Counted from the first letter of the stretch, positions 22,350 through 33,794 are shown. The stretch: 64,000 nucleotides of DNA from Fragilaria radians (GCA_900642245.1 CAAAJI010000006.1:728655-792654); one strand, 5' to 3'. Numbers and translations: made by a program. The notes: generated by a model not told the origin, from the sequence alone.

Positions 22350-23195
22350 ATGTCCTCTCTTCGAAATGCTGTGAAGCGTATCACTCACAAGGAACGAGCA
22401 CAGCCTCGAGCTCGGAAGCACTTGGGGTTATTAGAAAAGAAGAAGGATTATGTTCGCCGTGCCAGGGATTTTCATTTCAAGTCAGATCTCTTGAACAAGA
22501 TGAGAGAGCGAGCCAGTATGCGAAATCCAGATGAATTCTATTTTGGCATGAAAAATGCAGAAGTTAAGAATGGACGTCATTCCAAGTTACTTCAGGTGCA
22601 GAATAAAGAAAGGGAGGATGAAATTGGGGCAGATGCAGTTCGAATCATGAAAAATCAAGATTTAAGTTACATTCGAATGCAGAAACACAAGGACTTGAAA
22701 AAAGTAGAACGCATGCAATCCAACTTGCATGATTTAGAAACTCCGAAGGGTAGTCATACTATATTTGTGGAAGATGCAAAGGCAGCTAAATCATTTGATC
22801 CTGTTCAACACTTTGATACAGTACCCGAATTAATTGGAAGAACCTTCAATCGACCAAGACAACGTGATTTGGAACAACCACCATCCTTACAAATGACACA
22901 ACACAATCATTCTCCTCCAACAGATGGTACTCATCGAGCGTCCACAATTACAGAACATGATTATCAACGTGCCGTTCAAACACAACGTAGGACTGTCAAA
23001 GATGTTGCCAAAGTACGTGCCACGTCCTATCGGGAATTGCAAGAACGGACGGAACGGGCCTCTGTGCTATCAGGGGCTGAGTCACATTTGGTGACTGAAA
23101 AACTAATGGCTGGGAAAGGTCGTCGTCGAAAAATCCAAGCGGCCGAAGGTGGTCATCCAGCACAATACAAATGGCGTCGGCAACGAAAGTCATGA
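22350..23195 (+). CDS. UTP11: UTP11, U3 snoRNA-associated small-subunit processome protein
   Basis: The ATG at 22350 gives 281 residues; an earlier TTG at 22326 is not used. The N-terminus has the family signature: SLRNAVKRITHKERAQP, ARKHLGLLEKKKDYV.RA and DFHFK, followed by LNKMRERASMRNPDEFYFGM. UTP11 is a nucleolar component of the SSU processome needed for early 18S rRNA maturation. Length is close to the usual 250-280. The C-terminus ends in a very basic GKGRRRKIQ...YKWRRQRKS stretch, also typical. This is a housekeeping gene and offers an anchor for synteny comparisons. Confidence 0.95.
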   Translation: MSSLRNAVKRITHKERAQPRARKHLGLLEKKKDYVRRARDFHFKSDLLNKMRERASMRNPDEFYFGMKNAEVKNGRHSKLLQVQNKEREDEIGADAVRIMKNQDLSYIRMQKHKDLKKVERMQSNLHDLETPKGSHTIFVEDAKAAKSFDPVQHFDTVPELIGRTFNRPRQRDLEQPPSLQMTQHNHSPPTDGTHRASTITEHDYQRAVQTQRRTVKDVAKVRATSYRELQERTERASVLSGAESHLVTEKLMAGKGRRRKIQAAEGGHPAQYKWRRQRKS

Positions 23196-23431
23196 AAATC
23201 AGGTACTCCTCCACGTATTTTTGGTATAGACTTTGAACAAGGATGCTCTATGTTACTCATAAAAGTCAATCCACTTATAGTAAAGAACTAAATTCTATTT
23301 GCTATTAATTCATGTATTTATATTTATAGTTAATATTCAATATCTATTTGCTAGAGTTCCTTAATCCAAGTCTTGCAAAGGAAGGAAGAACTAGAGACTG
23401 ATACAATTCCGTCTAAATGAAATGCATACAT

Positions 23432-24763
23432 CTATACCCACGAATGTGCACGGATACCTTTCTGCCTCATCCGCAAAAAGTACTCGTATGACAATCGCAG
23501 AGATGATGTTGATACCTCATCTTTCCAATGATCCTTCATTAGATAGTTTCCACTAATGTGATGCTCCCATACTAATTCTTTCACGCGTGTGTTTGGATCG
23601 TTCAAGATAAATTCAATATTTTTCAATTCCAGTTCGGGTGATGTCACATCTAGAACAAATAGTACATAATCATTGGTCCCTGTATTCACATCAATGAAGA
23701 CAGGTAGAAATGGATGGTCTTTCGTTCCGTCTTCAGCTTTACTGGATATTGTACATTGACGGTAGTGTGTATTATTGTGAAGTTCCATTGGAAGCGCACG
23801 ATAAAAGTCGAGAGATGTATCCTTCGAACCAAACGCATATATTTCATCGAAGATAACTCCTGATCGCTTCCAATATTTTGTGAAGAATTTGAGATTCGAA
23901 TCCTCCACATTCCATGGACGCGATCCAGTGTCAATAAGAATGGCACGATCTCCTCGAAGGACTGGTGGAGGAGGAATCAACCAACCCTTAAAAGAAGTAT
24001 CATAATACTTATGATCTTCACTTCCATCTGGAGGAACAATGCATTTACTCAGGGGGAATCGCAAGTGAGATACGAGAGGTTCAATGTATTCCACATAATG
24101 CTCATTTTTGACTTCATCATAAAAGACAAATTTGGAAGCGATATGACCATCCGAAAGTCCCGGAGTAATAACTTCCGATGGAGAAATGTGAATATTCTCC
24201 GGTATATCTGTTGGTCGCTGGAACGTAATTTCTAGATCCTTCAAGTTATCACTGTTATACCATAACTTTATAGACCCATCGTCGATGATACACCAATTAT
24301 TATACGGAGGTTGAAGTCGAGAGCTACAAAGTAGTTTGAGATAATCATGAAGGAAACGTTGTTGGTCATTAAGTAGGACTTCACAGATACTTTGGGAGTT
24401 CTCCAATTTATCCACATTATCCAACCAAAACAACTCCCATTCCGAGGAGCTATACGAAATAAACTTTCGACGATTTTTCTCATTTGCGTCGGAAGATGCC
24501 TCTCCCCCTTCTCGATTAGCTTTCAATTTGAGTGGTAATTCCAACAAGGATGTCACACTCTCAATATTTTTATTCCAATGCAGGACCCCCGAATTCGTAA
24601 GAGTAGTAGTCTCCAATCCATCTGGATGTTGTTGTTGTTTAAGATGAATTTGCTGAGGATGATTTCCAAGTCCTAAATCTCCCCGCAGATTGGAAGATTT
24701 CTCATCAGCTGCCAAAATTTGACCTATGCAGAAGCAGCCAGAGAATAAGAGCGCTTTGTTCAT
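23432..24763 (-). CDS. Secreted protein of unknown function
   Basis: Starting at the ATG at 24763 gives 443 residues with a convincing signal peptide (NKALLFSGCFCIGQILA). The frame stays open further upstream with possible ATGs at 24877 and 24853, which would bury that signal. The C-terminal half has the order LRGDRAILIDTGSRPW, KYWKRSGVIFDEIYAFGSK, FVLDVTSPELE, LVWEHHIS and RMRQKGIRAHSWV. I recognise this layout as similar to hypothetical proteins common in algae and oomycetes, some loosely compared with FkbM-like methyltransferases, but I cannot assign a reaction. The N-terminal third has no recognisable domain. It converges on UTP11 with a 236-base gap. Confidence 0.7.
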   Translation of the reverse strand: MNKALLFSGCFCIGQILAADEKSSNLRGDLGLGNHPQQIHLKQQQHPDGLETTTLTNSGVLHWNKNIESVTSLLELPLKLKANREGGEASSDANEKNRRKFISYSSSEWELFWLDNVDKLENSQSICEVLLNDQQRFLHDYLKLLCSSRLQPPYNNWCIIDDGSIKLWYNSDNLKDLEITFQRPTDIPENIHISPSEVITPGLSDGHIASKFVFYDEVKNEHYVEYIEPLVSHLRFPLSKCIVPPDGSEDHKYYDTSFKGWLIPPPPVLRGDRAILIDTGSRPWNVEDSNLKFFTKYWKRSGVIFDEIYAFGSKDTSLDFYRALPMELHNNTHYRQCTISSKAEDGTKDHPFLPVFIDVNTGTNDYVLFVLDVTSPELELKNIEFILNDPNTRVKELVWEHHISGNYLMKDHWKDEVSTSSLRLSYEYFLRMRQKGIRAHSWV

Positions 24764-26625
24764 GTTGTCAACAATGTAGAGGATAATGACACTTATTTCA
24801 CTTGAACGATTAGAAAATATGAACGATAATAAAGTCGGTCCAAAGAAGGTCATAATTTGCAATGTCTTTGGTTCCATGGAGAGTGTACTGTATTCTACTT
24901 GGTTCGATTTGCAGTACAAATGACCACTGATAATCCTCGACCCTCTATGTCCCTTTATATTGACACCACCTGCTGTATATAGCTCTGAATGAGAATAATA
25001 CTAAAAATAGATTTGAAGTCTATACAACTTTAATAGTGACATTGATAGAAAATCGTTTTTAATTGCATGAGGATTCTGTCCAAACTTTACTATTTATTGA
25101 GTTCGAACCTTTCAAATTGTTCGGATGAACTTTAGTTGGCACTATTCGATTTCAAGCATGTTGATAGCTATTTGTAGCTGGTACATATTTACATCACATA
25201 GCCTTTTAACATTTGTAGGCAATAAATGCTAGTTCGGGCAAGCATGCACATTTTCTTCTTTGAATCCTTTTCATTTTATACATGGACCTCTTGATGAGTC
25301 TATTGTAGGGTCGTCAAATACAATAATGGATTAGAATGATATGATGCCATATTTTAACTTGTATCAGAAATATCAGTTTCAAAAATATGCATTTGGGTAG
25401 TGCATGGAGGTTGTGCTGGAGTAATTCACTCTTTATCCTCGTGACAGTTAGAGTTCATTCAATTTAGGAATGACTTCTTTTTCGTCAAATTGTAGCAAGA
25501 CTGGTATCACCAGGTGCTAAAAAAGTGTTGTGTATTATTGTTCACAGCTGCCAATAGATTCAGGTGCCTGGAATATTCTTCCCTGCCAAATGGATCATTT
25601 AGTAATCAGGATTATCACACTTGCATTCCAACCTAAAGCGTGGATTCCCTACTTAATGCTGTGTTACTTCTTAGAGAAAAATCAATGACATATTGCTAAA
25701 ATGAATTTATACTGAAGAGAATATTAAGAATTTATATTGAAGAGTATATAGGAACAGCACTGCCATACATTTTGAATCATCCATCCATTCAAGCTGGTAT
25801 TCTTCATTCTCAGTCCGTCTTCTTTACCGCCTAAAGATAGAAGGGAATATCTCAATACTCTGTGGACTATGCTTCAATTATGGATATTGAACCTTGTTTT
25901 TCTTTTTGCTATAGGTTGATATAAGATGTTTTGATTGCTATGTTTCTCACATTTTTATTTTAGAAGCAATATTGCATACCACGAATATGGGATATCGAAA
26001 CTTTGCTTTTTTGTAGTCTTAATTTGAAATAAGAATAGGAATAGTACTGGTATAAATTTACAATGATCTCTTGCTGAAGAAAAATTCATGAATCTTGACA
26101 ACAAGGGTAATTTGTGGGTTACATATTGGTGGCCAAATATTGCAAGTAATTTCTAACAAGGAAGTGTTATCACTGCTGAACGTGCTCTTTATGATGATAC
26201 AGTATCACTTATTCAAGTGATATCGTCCGTTATGTATACTTGCCCATGGGGTCTAATTCTTTCAGAGTAAAGAAGAAAATATAAATGGCTTTCCAAAATC
26301 ATCTTGAGCGTCCTCACCAAGAAAAGTACTTTGCTGAAATAATTTCAGGCATGGTTCACTTGGATACGGAATCTCAGCGAGAGGAATGGTGTAATGTTTG
26401 CTCAACGAACTGTCACAAAAAATTCATACCTAGTTCGTGATTCCGGATTCTTCCGGACTACATTGAATAAATCATTAATACAAAACGCTACACTGGCGTT
26501 TTAAGCTGGTACTGCTCTAGAAAAGGAAAAGCCTAAGATCAACCTATGCAAGCATTTAATTTTTTCATCGTCACCTTCATGAATCCATTGAAGCGCAAGG
26601 TCTGCATAAAACCAGTTATTTTCTG
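24764..26625. other. Divergent intergenic region, 1.9 kb
   Basis: This lies between the starts of the secreted-protein gene and the LRR gene. It is AT-rich with no convincing ORF, RNA gene or repeat. It must contain both promoters. The sequence TGTATATAGC at 24973 lies about 210 bases from the minus-strand start and may be a TATA-like element. Confidence 0.4.
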
Positions 26626-29600
26626 ATGGAAATAAACGAGGGCAGTCCAACAAGGGAGAAGAAGTCTAAAAAGAAGAAGAAGATTCACGCAAAGAAATGT
26701 TCAGAAAATCCTTCTGTCGACGAAAGCTTCCCTTTCATAGAAGAAATAGGCTCCTTTGAGTTGGAAAAAAGTTCTAATCCATCATCTCGCAAATCAGGCA
26801 AAAAGAATGAAAAGAAAAAGAAGAAATCAGATAAGAAAAATGGGAAATCTCAAGGCGACACAGGCCTCTTTCTCCATCCATCTGAGAATACCTTGGAAAT
26901 GAGAGATGTTGAAGATCGTAAAATGACGTCTCATGAGATAAAAGCGCTTAACAGCAATAAGTCACTTTTGCGTCCATTCCTCGATACAGATTCTCATCTC
27001 AACTCTGAAAACGACCACGACATTCGACACAATGATTACTTTGGAAGTCTGCCAATTGATGAGAAATCAAGGCTTGCAATGCATAAGGATGATAAAGCAA
27101 TTTTGCATTCTAACGATCCCCAAGGAAGCAGTCATGTTGACACACTCCTAAGCAATATCTCCTATCAGCAAACTGATCTACAAGCTCATCATGTGACATC
27201 CTGTATCGAGCACAACAGAGATTTCACATTTATTGATGAGCAGAATTCGACTTATCATTCCGATTCCTCTGATCGTCGCAAAGATCAAGATTATCAGGGA
27301 TTCATTAATGCTAGGGTCCCCAATAAGGATTGGCAATCTATTTCAGGTAATGAAAGAGATACGTCGACAAATGGTCATGTAAAGCATGAATCTAAGTTAT
27401 CACCAAGAAGCAATTGGAACGGAGCGCAACTGGCATCGAAATATCATGAGGAGGAAGCATACGCGCTTGGTAGTACGAGTCACTCGTGCCGAACAAAATC
27501 TTCCGCAGAATCGACATTCTTGACAGAAAATAAATCGAAAAATAGGAATGATTCGAGTTTTTCCATCACAAACGTCATCATGCCAAAAACACAAAGAAAT
27601 ATGGAAACCTCTAGCCGGCAATTCGCTTCAAACACGAGACTGAGTGGTACGTCAGAAAAGCTTAATCTATCTAAAATGTATAAAAAGGCCGTAGCAGCAA
27701 GCCGGACTACAAATTTACCACAAGCTCAAGATGCCTCGGAATCGCAAACGCCGGTGGAAGTGAATAGCGCGCAAGCCAGAAGTATGATAAGGAGGCATTT
27801 CAAGCCTATGGGAACTGAAAACCAAACATCGATGCAAGTTATCACTAGATTTCAAGAAGAGCAGGCTCGGAATTCCAACGATCGTTCTAGTTTAGGGAGC
27901 GAATCGCAAACGGCTACTTCCTTTCAAGACGAAGAAATTCCAGTTTCTAATGGATTCAACAATCAACAAAACTTGAACCCAGTTGAACGTCGCTCAAGGG
28001 CAAGGGCACGACTCGCTCAAAGAGGTCTTTTATGGGAAAGATCATCTCAACCTGGAGCCGTGCAAGTGGCAGGCAGAGCCTTTGGAGCTCCTCTACGACC
28101 AGAGCTACGCCGTGATCCAGAAATTCAGGATGAAGTTGTTGCTGAGACCGTTGAAGTTATTGATACAACACCCGTAGTGTATGCAGAAAGTACAACGCTT
28201 TCTTGGAAAGAATTATTGAAAGAAAATAGCATCAGACGACGGATTCTATTTTTGTTCTTTGTTCTGATAACAATTGTAACAATCTCGGTAACTTTAGTGG
28301 TACTTAAGGGACCTGGAAGCATCGATGTTGATGACTCACATGAGACCGTATCACCAACTTTCGCTCCGTCGAGTTCTCCAACATACATTTCACCTGATAT
28401 TTTTGATTATACAGTCAACTTATCAGGATTAAAGCAAGTCAAAACTTCAGGAACTCCTCAACATTTAGCTATTGGTTGGCTTTCTACCTTTGATACTTTT
28501 TCTGACGACTTGGGCGAGATGTTTGAACAGCGTTATGCTTTAGTAACATTCTTCTTCGCTGTAGGAGGTTCTAATTGGGTGGAACAAGAAAATTGGTTAA
28601 GGCCAGACATTCATGAATGCGACTGGAGCGGATCAATATCGTGTGCGATTGATGGTACAGGACGAAGAATTGTTAACGGATTAGATCTCACGAGAAATGG
28701 ATTGATTGGAAGTTTGCCCAAGGAATTAAGCCTTTGTAGGCATCTTGAAACAATGCGACTACCAAAAAACGAAATTCAAGGGTCCATCCCTAAAGAAATC
28801 TTCCGTCTTACTTCTTTACAAGTTTTGGATCTGAGCAATAACTTATTTTCTGCTTCGCTACCGAACGACATGGGAAAAGAAGACAACCTGGTTCATCTTG
28901 ACTTGTCGAACAACAACTTGAGTGGAAGCATTCCAGACTCACTACAAAATCTCACACTGCTGAGAGTGGTTGATTTTTCTGGAAATCAGTTAACTGGGCC
29001 TTTACCTGCTAATTTGACGCTTCTGAAAACGATAAGCAGATTGAGTTTGGCCTCAAATCTGTTGTCTGGCTCTCTTCCTGATTACCCTTCTGACAAATTT
29101 CCAGCATTTGATGTCTTGGATCTTGGAGAGAATCAGCTAACTGGAACTCTGCCTCCATGGTTTCTTTTGCTTTTGCAGCGGCAGGAGATACGTCTAAATT
29201 CTAATTTCTTCTCCGGTACTATACCAACTGTCCTCAATGACACAAAGGATGGCAAACTCATTATGAGTGATGAATTCTGGCAGGATATACAGTTGATTCG
29301 AATCGATATTTCTAACAATGAGATTTCAGGTTCTATTCCTAATTGGATTAATCGATTACCTACAATAGAGCACATCGACTTTTCCAGCAATAGATTGAGT
29401 AATACTGTCCCATTAAGTGATGATAAAACTCAAGGGTTGAATCTCGAGTACCTTAACTTTGCGGACAATCAGTTATCAGGAGAAATTCCAACATTGTCAC
29501 GTTTTAAGTTGAGCTTCCTTGATTTATCTGGTAATAAATTTATTGGAAAAGTGAGCTTGAATTCCTCAACGCTTCAGTTCTTGTTGCTTGAGAACAATAC

Positions 29601-30084
29601 CGAGCTGACTATTGACTTGAATTTGATGATACAAAGCGCTGGGAACCTGAAGACGTTGAACCTTCGGAACACTTCGATAACTGGAACGATTCATAATGAA
29701 GATGTACTCAAACTATCTAATATTGAGATCCTCGATTTAAGCTTCAATCGTATATCAGGATCTATCCCAGGTGAAATTGGGAACCTTTCCACTTTGAAGA
29801 AAATAATTCTTTGCAACAATCAGCTCTCCGGCTCCATACCTTCCGAAATCGGAAATCTAGAATACCTGCAATTTCTTCACATGGAAGAAAATTTACTTGT
29901 TGGCACGCTACCTCAGGCTTTGGGTTTGATGAGTTCTCTCGAGAGTCTTGAATTTGCCGGTAATAATTTATCGGGAGGATTACCCGAAGGCTTGTGCCAA
30001 TCAACATCGATGAATCTTTCACTTTCACAATTTGGCTGCAATATCGTATGTGAATGTTGCACCTCGAGTGATAATTTATGTTGA
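26626..30084 (+). CDS. Single-pass membrane leucine-rich-repeat protein, no kinase
   Basis: The protein has 1152 residues in one exon. Residues 1-530 are charged and low-complexity, opening with a Lys cluster (KKSKKKKKIHAKK). A transmembrane helix lies at about 539-561, preceded by RRR. A Ser/Pro/Thr linker (SPTFAPSSSPT) follows, then a Trp-rich cap (NWVEQENWL...CDWSGSISC) like plant LRR N-terminal caps. From about 680 to 1110 there are roughly 15-18 LRRs of the plant-type LxxLxLxxNxLxGxIP pattern. It ends with a Cys-rich cap (FGCNIVCECC). Positive residues before the helix predict a cytosolic N-terminus and extracellular repeats. It has no kinase domain, unlike plant LRR receptor kinases; the long N-terminus must signal through partners, if it signals at all. 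Confidence 0.85.
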   Translation: MEINEGSPTREKKSKKKKKIHAKKCSENPSVDESFPFIEEIGSFELEKSSNPSSRKSGKKNEKKKKKSDKKNGKSQGDTGLFLHPSENTLEMRDVEDRKMTSHEIKALNSNKSLLRPFLDTDSHLNSENDHDIRHNDYFGSLPIDEKSRLAMHKDDKAILHSNDPQGSSHVDTLLSNISYQQTDLQAHHVTSCIEHNRDFTFIDEQNSTYHSDSSDRRKDQDYQGFINARVPNKDWQSISGNERDTSTNGHVKHESKLSPRSNWNGAQLASKYHEEEAYALGSTSHSCRTKSSAESTFLTENKSKNRNDSSFSITNVIMPKTQRNMETSSRQFASNTRLSGTSEKLNLSKMYKKAVAASRTTNLPQAQDASESQTPVEVNSAQARSMIRRHFKPMGTENQTSMQVITRFQEEQARNSNDRSSLGSESQTATSFQDEEIPVSNGFNNQQNLNPVERRSRARARLAQRGLLWERSSQPGAVQVAGRAFGAPLRPELRRDPEIQDEVVAETVEVIDTTPVVYAESTTLSWKELLKENSIRRRILFLFFVLITIVTISVTLVVLKGPGSIDVDDSHETVSPTFAPSSSPTYISPDIFDYTVNLSGLKQVKTSGTPQHLAIGWLSTFDTFSDDLGEMFEQRYALVTFFFAVGGSNWVEQENWLRPDIHECDWSGSISCAIDGTGRRIVNGLDLTRNGLIGSLPKELSLCRHLETMRLPKNEIQGSIPKEIFRLTSLQVLDLSNNLFSASLPNDMGKEDNLVHLDLSNNNLSGSIPDSLQNLTLLRVVDFSGNQLTGPLPANLTLLKTISRLSLASNLLSGSLPDYPSDKFPAFDVLDLGENQLTGTLPPWFLLLLQRQEIRLNSNFFSGTIPTVLNDTKDGKLIMSDEFWQDIQLIRIDISNNEISGSIPNWINRLPTIEHIDFSSNRLSNTVPLSDDKTQGLNLEYLNFADNQLSGEIPTLSRFKLSFLDLSGNKFIGKVSLNSSTLQFLLLENNTELTIDLNLMIQSAGNLKTLNLRNTSITGTIHNEDVLKLSNIEILDLSFNRISGSIPGEIGNLSTLKKIILCNNQLSGSIPSEIGNLEYLQFLHMEENLLVGTLPQALGLMSSLESLEFAGNNLSGGLPEGLCQSTSMNLSLSQFGCNIVCECCTSSDNLC

Positions 30085-31811
30085 ATAATCCTCGTCAAAG
30101 ACAAAAGTTGTAAATGAAAAGTTTCATATCCAGTAATGCTTCTAGTGAATGATGATTAGAGGTTGACTTGTCATTTGACCAGAAGGGTTCAAAATGCGGT
30201 TTGTACTCAGGTGTCTTTGCACCATTTGGCTCATTCACCTCTATCGTCAAATTTGAAAAAGAGAAGTATGCAGCACTAAATCATTTCTTTTGAAAATATT
30301 TTTGTATAATTTCAATCAAATTCCTACTATGAAAATATTGCTCTAATAACCAAATTTGCCTGGAGATGTAAAATAAGCTGGGCACTCGATTCTTTATTTC
30401 TCAACTTTGTTGAGTGATATTGCGAATACGATCATCTAAAATTTTTGTAGAATTTCGCTACAATACTGAATTCAAAACAACAATTAGAATGGCAAACATC
30501 TAATCCCCAGTTCAAAACATTGGTAGACACATTTTCAGTCGGATTGAAAAAAACCTTCTGTTTGCGAGATTATTAGAGTTTGATTCCATTGCAACATGCT
30601 CCATTTTATGATTCCCTTTACTACCAAAAAAAAGAATAATCAGTATTCACATTCAATTTTTTTGGTTATCCTCCATCTGATTTGGGAGAATTTTATACAC
30701 ATATTCCATGCATCAAAAATGTTCCAATTTACTACAATAATCAGAATCTCACTGGGATCAATTCTTTTCGAAGATTTTTTTTCTGCTCTATCCTTTTTAG
30801 GCTTCAAGTCCTTGCAGTCATTTGATGACCTGCGATAATGCCACTGTCAGAGTATTGAGACCAGTATGTGACCATTTAAAGTCATTCTCTAGGATGCCAC
30901 ATCTAAACAACAGACATCTAAATTTCTGACATCTCATGAAAGTTGAATTTTTATTGGAGTTTGCCAAACCATATAGTGTATCCGCGTATCGAATGTTTAG
31001 GTAAAAAGAGGAAGACAGTAAAGAGAAAACTTGGAGATAGTTATCAATTCTTTTCTCGTTATATTTTATGGCAATTAATGGTACGAGGCTATTATGAACA
31101 AAACGAATAGACAAGAACAAGCATTGAAAGTACGCAGTCTAGTATATTTCAATTCAAATTGAAAAGTGAGTGAACTGTTCACTGCTGATATTTTGGGTAC
31201 AGGTAATAGTTACTGAATGACTGGATTGATCCATAGTATCATAGACTATTTTGCTAATGATTGGCTAACGGTAGTATCACGCAATTGACTCCCCAGATTT
31301 CAATTATGTTGGTGTATTGACTATTTTATAGTTCTTGGAAATGAGCATGTTTATGCCTTTTAAACGTTTGTTGGAAATAAGTCGATATGAAAAGAAGCCA
31401 TGATAGACGAAAATCAAGATCATGCACTGGATGGATAGAAGAAACATAGAATGGATGGATTATGAATAGTAAGGTTCGTGAGAGTGATACCCTTAGCAAA
31501 ATAGAAAAAACCTGGACGAAGCATGAAAAGTCAAAAGAGCATGATATGTTTAGTGAATAAATCAGTTGCACATTAGTGCACACATGAGAAGAATGAAATA
31601 ACAAAAGTGCAGAATATCATCAGACTACGGTTACTGTAAAGGATGAGGATAGAATGAAAAAGAAAAAAGCGCGCAAAAAAGCAAAATACGAACTGGATTG
31701 TCGTCCAAACTGGTGTAATCCTACAGAATTTAAGAAACAACAAGGATTCTTGTATTGGGGATATATATATCGTTGTGTCCAAAATCGACGGACCATATTC
31801 TTGACGCCGAC
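30085..31811. other. Intergenic region, 1.7 kb, with the TrxR promoter
   Basis: AT-rich, with no gene I can support. An ATATATATAT run at 31761-31770 lies about 40-50 bases before the proposed TrxR start codon. Short ORFs on both strands near 31330-31840 lack motifs; the plus-strand one at 31654 merely overlaps the TrxR first exon in another frame. Confidence 0.45.
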
Positions 31812-33794
31812 ATGGCCGCGACGCCACAAGTCTTGCATGTCGCAGGATGGAGTTCTTGTAAGTAAAAGTAGATATAATTACGAACTAAGTTGTATTAGGA
31901 TGAATGATAAGAAAACAACGAACTCATCATCATCCTCTACTTAAAAACTGCTATTTTCTACAACGGTCGTCGGATTCAAGGTGGTTTCTACCGTCGGACA
32001 GCAAGTGTTCTCAGTTCCCTTTCCATTCTCTTTCCAAACCGACTTCGTGTGATAGAGCATAGCTTTCCAGACCGTCCAGCGTATCGAGCGTGGTTGGTCG
32101 AAGAGGGTTTCCGAGATTGTGTCCCCGATGATAGGGCGAGGCACCACTCTGCCAGTCCCTTTGTTTGGGCAAGTAAAGAGGCAACGGAAGTGCCCAATCC
32201 AGCTGACGTTACATCTTTCTTGGGAGGTCATGAGGATACGTTGTCATGGGCTCGGAACTTTGCCAATCCTTCCGTAGCAGTACAAGATTCCATTGTTCCC
32301 GAAGCCTACATGGTTGACGACGGTTATTCACCGGATCATCCATATGACTACGATTTTCTTGTTATTGGAGGAGGATCCGGTGGTATGGCATCCGCGAAGG
32401 AAGCGGCCCGACTTGGAGCAAAAGTAGCTTGCTTAGATTTTGTAAAGCCCAGTCCTCTTGGGACTACGTGGGGCCTTGGGGGTACATGTGTCAATGTCGG
32501 ATGTATTCCCAAAAAGTTGATGCACACTGGTGCTTTGTTTCAGCAAGCTTTACAATCCGACTTGGAGGCATTTGGTATACTCAAACCAGAGGATTCTAAA
32601 AGCATGTCTGTGCAATGGGATGCAATCCGAGAAAATGTCCAAAATTACATTCGTGGATTGAATTTCAAGTATCGAGTGGCATTTCGCGAAAAAGAAGTCA
32701 ATTATTTGAATCAATTAGGAAAGTTTGTCGATGCCCATACCATTGAAGCTACTGACAAAAAAGGACGTTCCTCTCTCATTACTGCCGCTCGCTTTTTGAT
32801 TTGCACGGGGGGTCGTCCAGCACCTCTGGATTGTGAGGGCGGGGAGTTGGCAATTAGTTCGGATGACATATTCTCCCTTCCGAAAAACCCTGGGAAGACT
32901 CTATGTGTGGGAGCGTCGTATATTTCCTTAGAGTGTGCTGGATTCCTGGCCGGCTTTGGTAATGATGTAACCATTGCTGTAAGATCCATTCTACTCAGAG
33001 GCTTCGATAGAGAATGTGTTGATCGTATCGGAGCGTATATGGAAGACCATGGTGTGAAGTTTAAAAGGCAAGTGGTACCCTCCAAATTAGTTCGTGTGGA
33101 TGATAAAATACAAGTCACGTTTTCGGATGGTACCGTCGATACCTATGACACCGTCTTGGCTGCCGTGGGACGTTTGGCAGATACCGACAAATTGGGATTG
33201 GAAACTGTTGACGTAAAGACAAATCCGTCAAACCGCAAAATATTGGCAACGTATGAGCAGACGGCAACGCCTAACATTTATGTTGTGGGAGATGTCATGG
33301 AAGGGTGCCCAGAGCTTACACCCGTTGCTATTCAAGCAGGACAATTACTAGCACGTCGCCTCTTTGGTGGATCAAAAGAGCCCATGGACTACGTCAACAT
33401 ATGCACCACCGTTTTCACTCCCATAGAATACGCTTGCGTTGGTTTATCAGAAGAAGATGCTAAGGCCAAGTTTGGCGACGATAACATTGAGGTCTATATT
33501 CGCGAATTCATGCCATTGGAATGGAGCTTGTCTCACCATCGTGCTTCACATTCAGCGTTTACGAAGGTTATTGTTGACAAGATGCCAGGAGAGAATGTGC
33601 TTGGCATCCACTACGTCGGTCCTAACGCTGGTGAGGTTATGCAAGGTTATGGTACAGCGATGAAGCAAGGGCTCAAATTTGATACACTTAAAGAGACTGT
33701 CGGGATCCATCCCACATCGTCTGAGGAAATCGTAACGTTAAGTATTACTAAAAGTAGTGGTGAAGATGCTGCTGCTGGTGGTTGCTGAGGCTAA
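31812..33794 (+). CDS. Glutaredoxin-like/thioredoxin reductase fusion selenoprotein (one intron)
   Basis: Exons 31812-31857 and 31981-33794 give 619 residues. The 123-nt intron (GTAAGT...TTCAAG) restores a Cys codon: LHVAGWSSCGFYRR, a glutaredoxin-like beta strand with a monothiol Cys16. The N-terminal 110 residues also show HSASPFVW and LGGHEDTLSW, like the cis-Pro and Gly-Gly-x-Asp text of glutaredoxins. Then come VIGGGSGGMASA (FAD Rossmann), GGTCVNVGCIPKK with redox Cys185/Cys190, an NADPH-binding stretch, VGDV, and the dimerisation domain. The frame reaches TGC TGA GGC TAA, that is Gly-Cys-Sec-Gly, the exact C-terminal redox motif of high-molecular-weight thioredoxin reductases, so the TGA at 33786-33788 should be read as selenocysteine 618. 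The enzyme passes NADPH electrons through FAD and the CVNVGC pair to Cys-Sec and on to thioredoxin or the fused domain. Confidence 0.92.

Noticed and set aside
31654..31944. 96-codon plus-strand ORF ahead of TrxR
   Set aside because: It overlaps the TrxR first exon and intron in another frame and has no motif.
33786..33788. TGA as the true end of the thioredoxin reductase
   Set aside because: The codons around it spell Gly-Cys-Sec-Gly followed at once by TAA, the family's invariant end. A chance match at this exact place is very unlikely.
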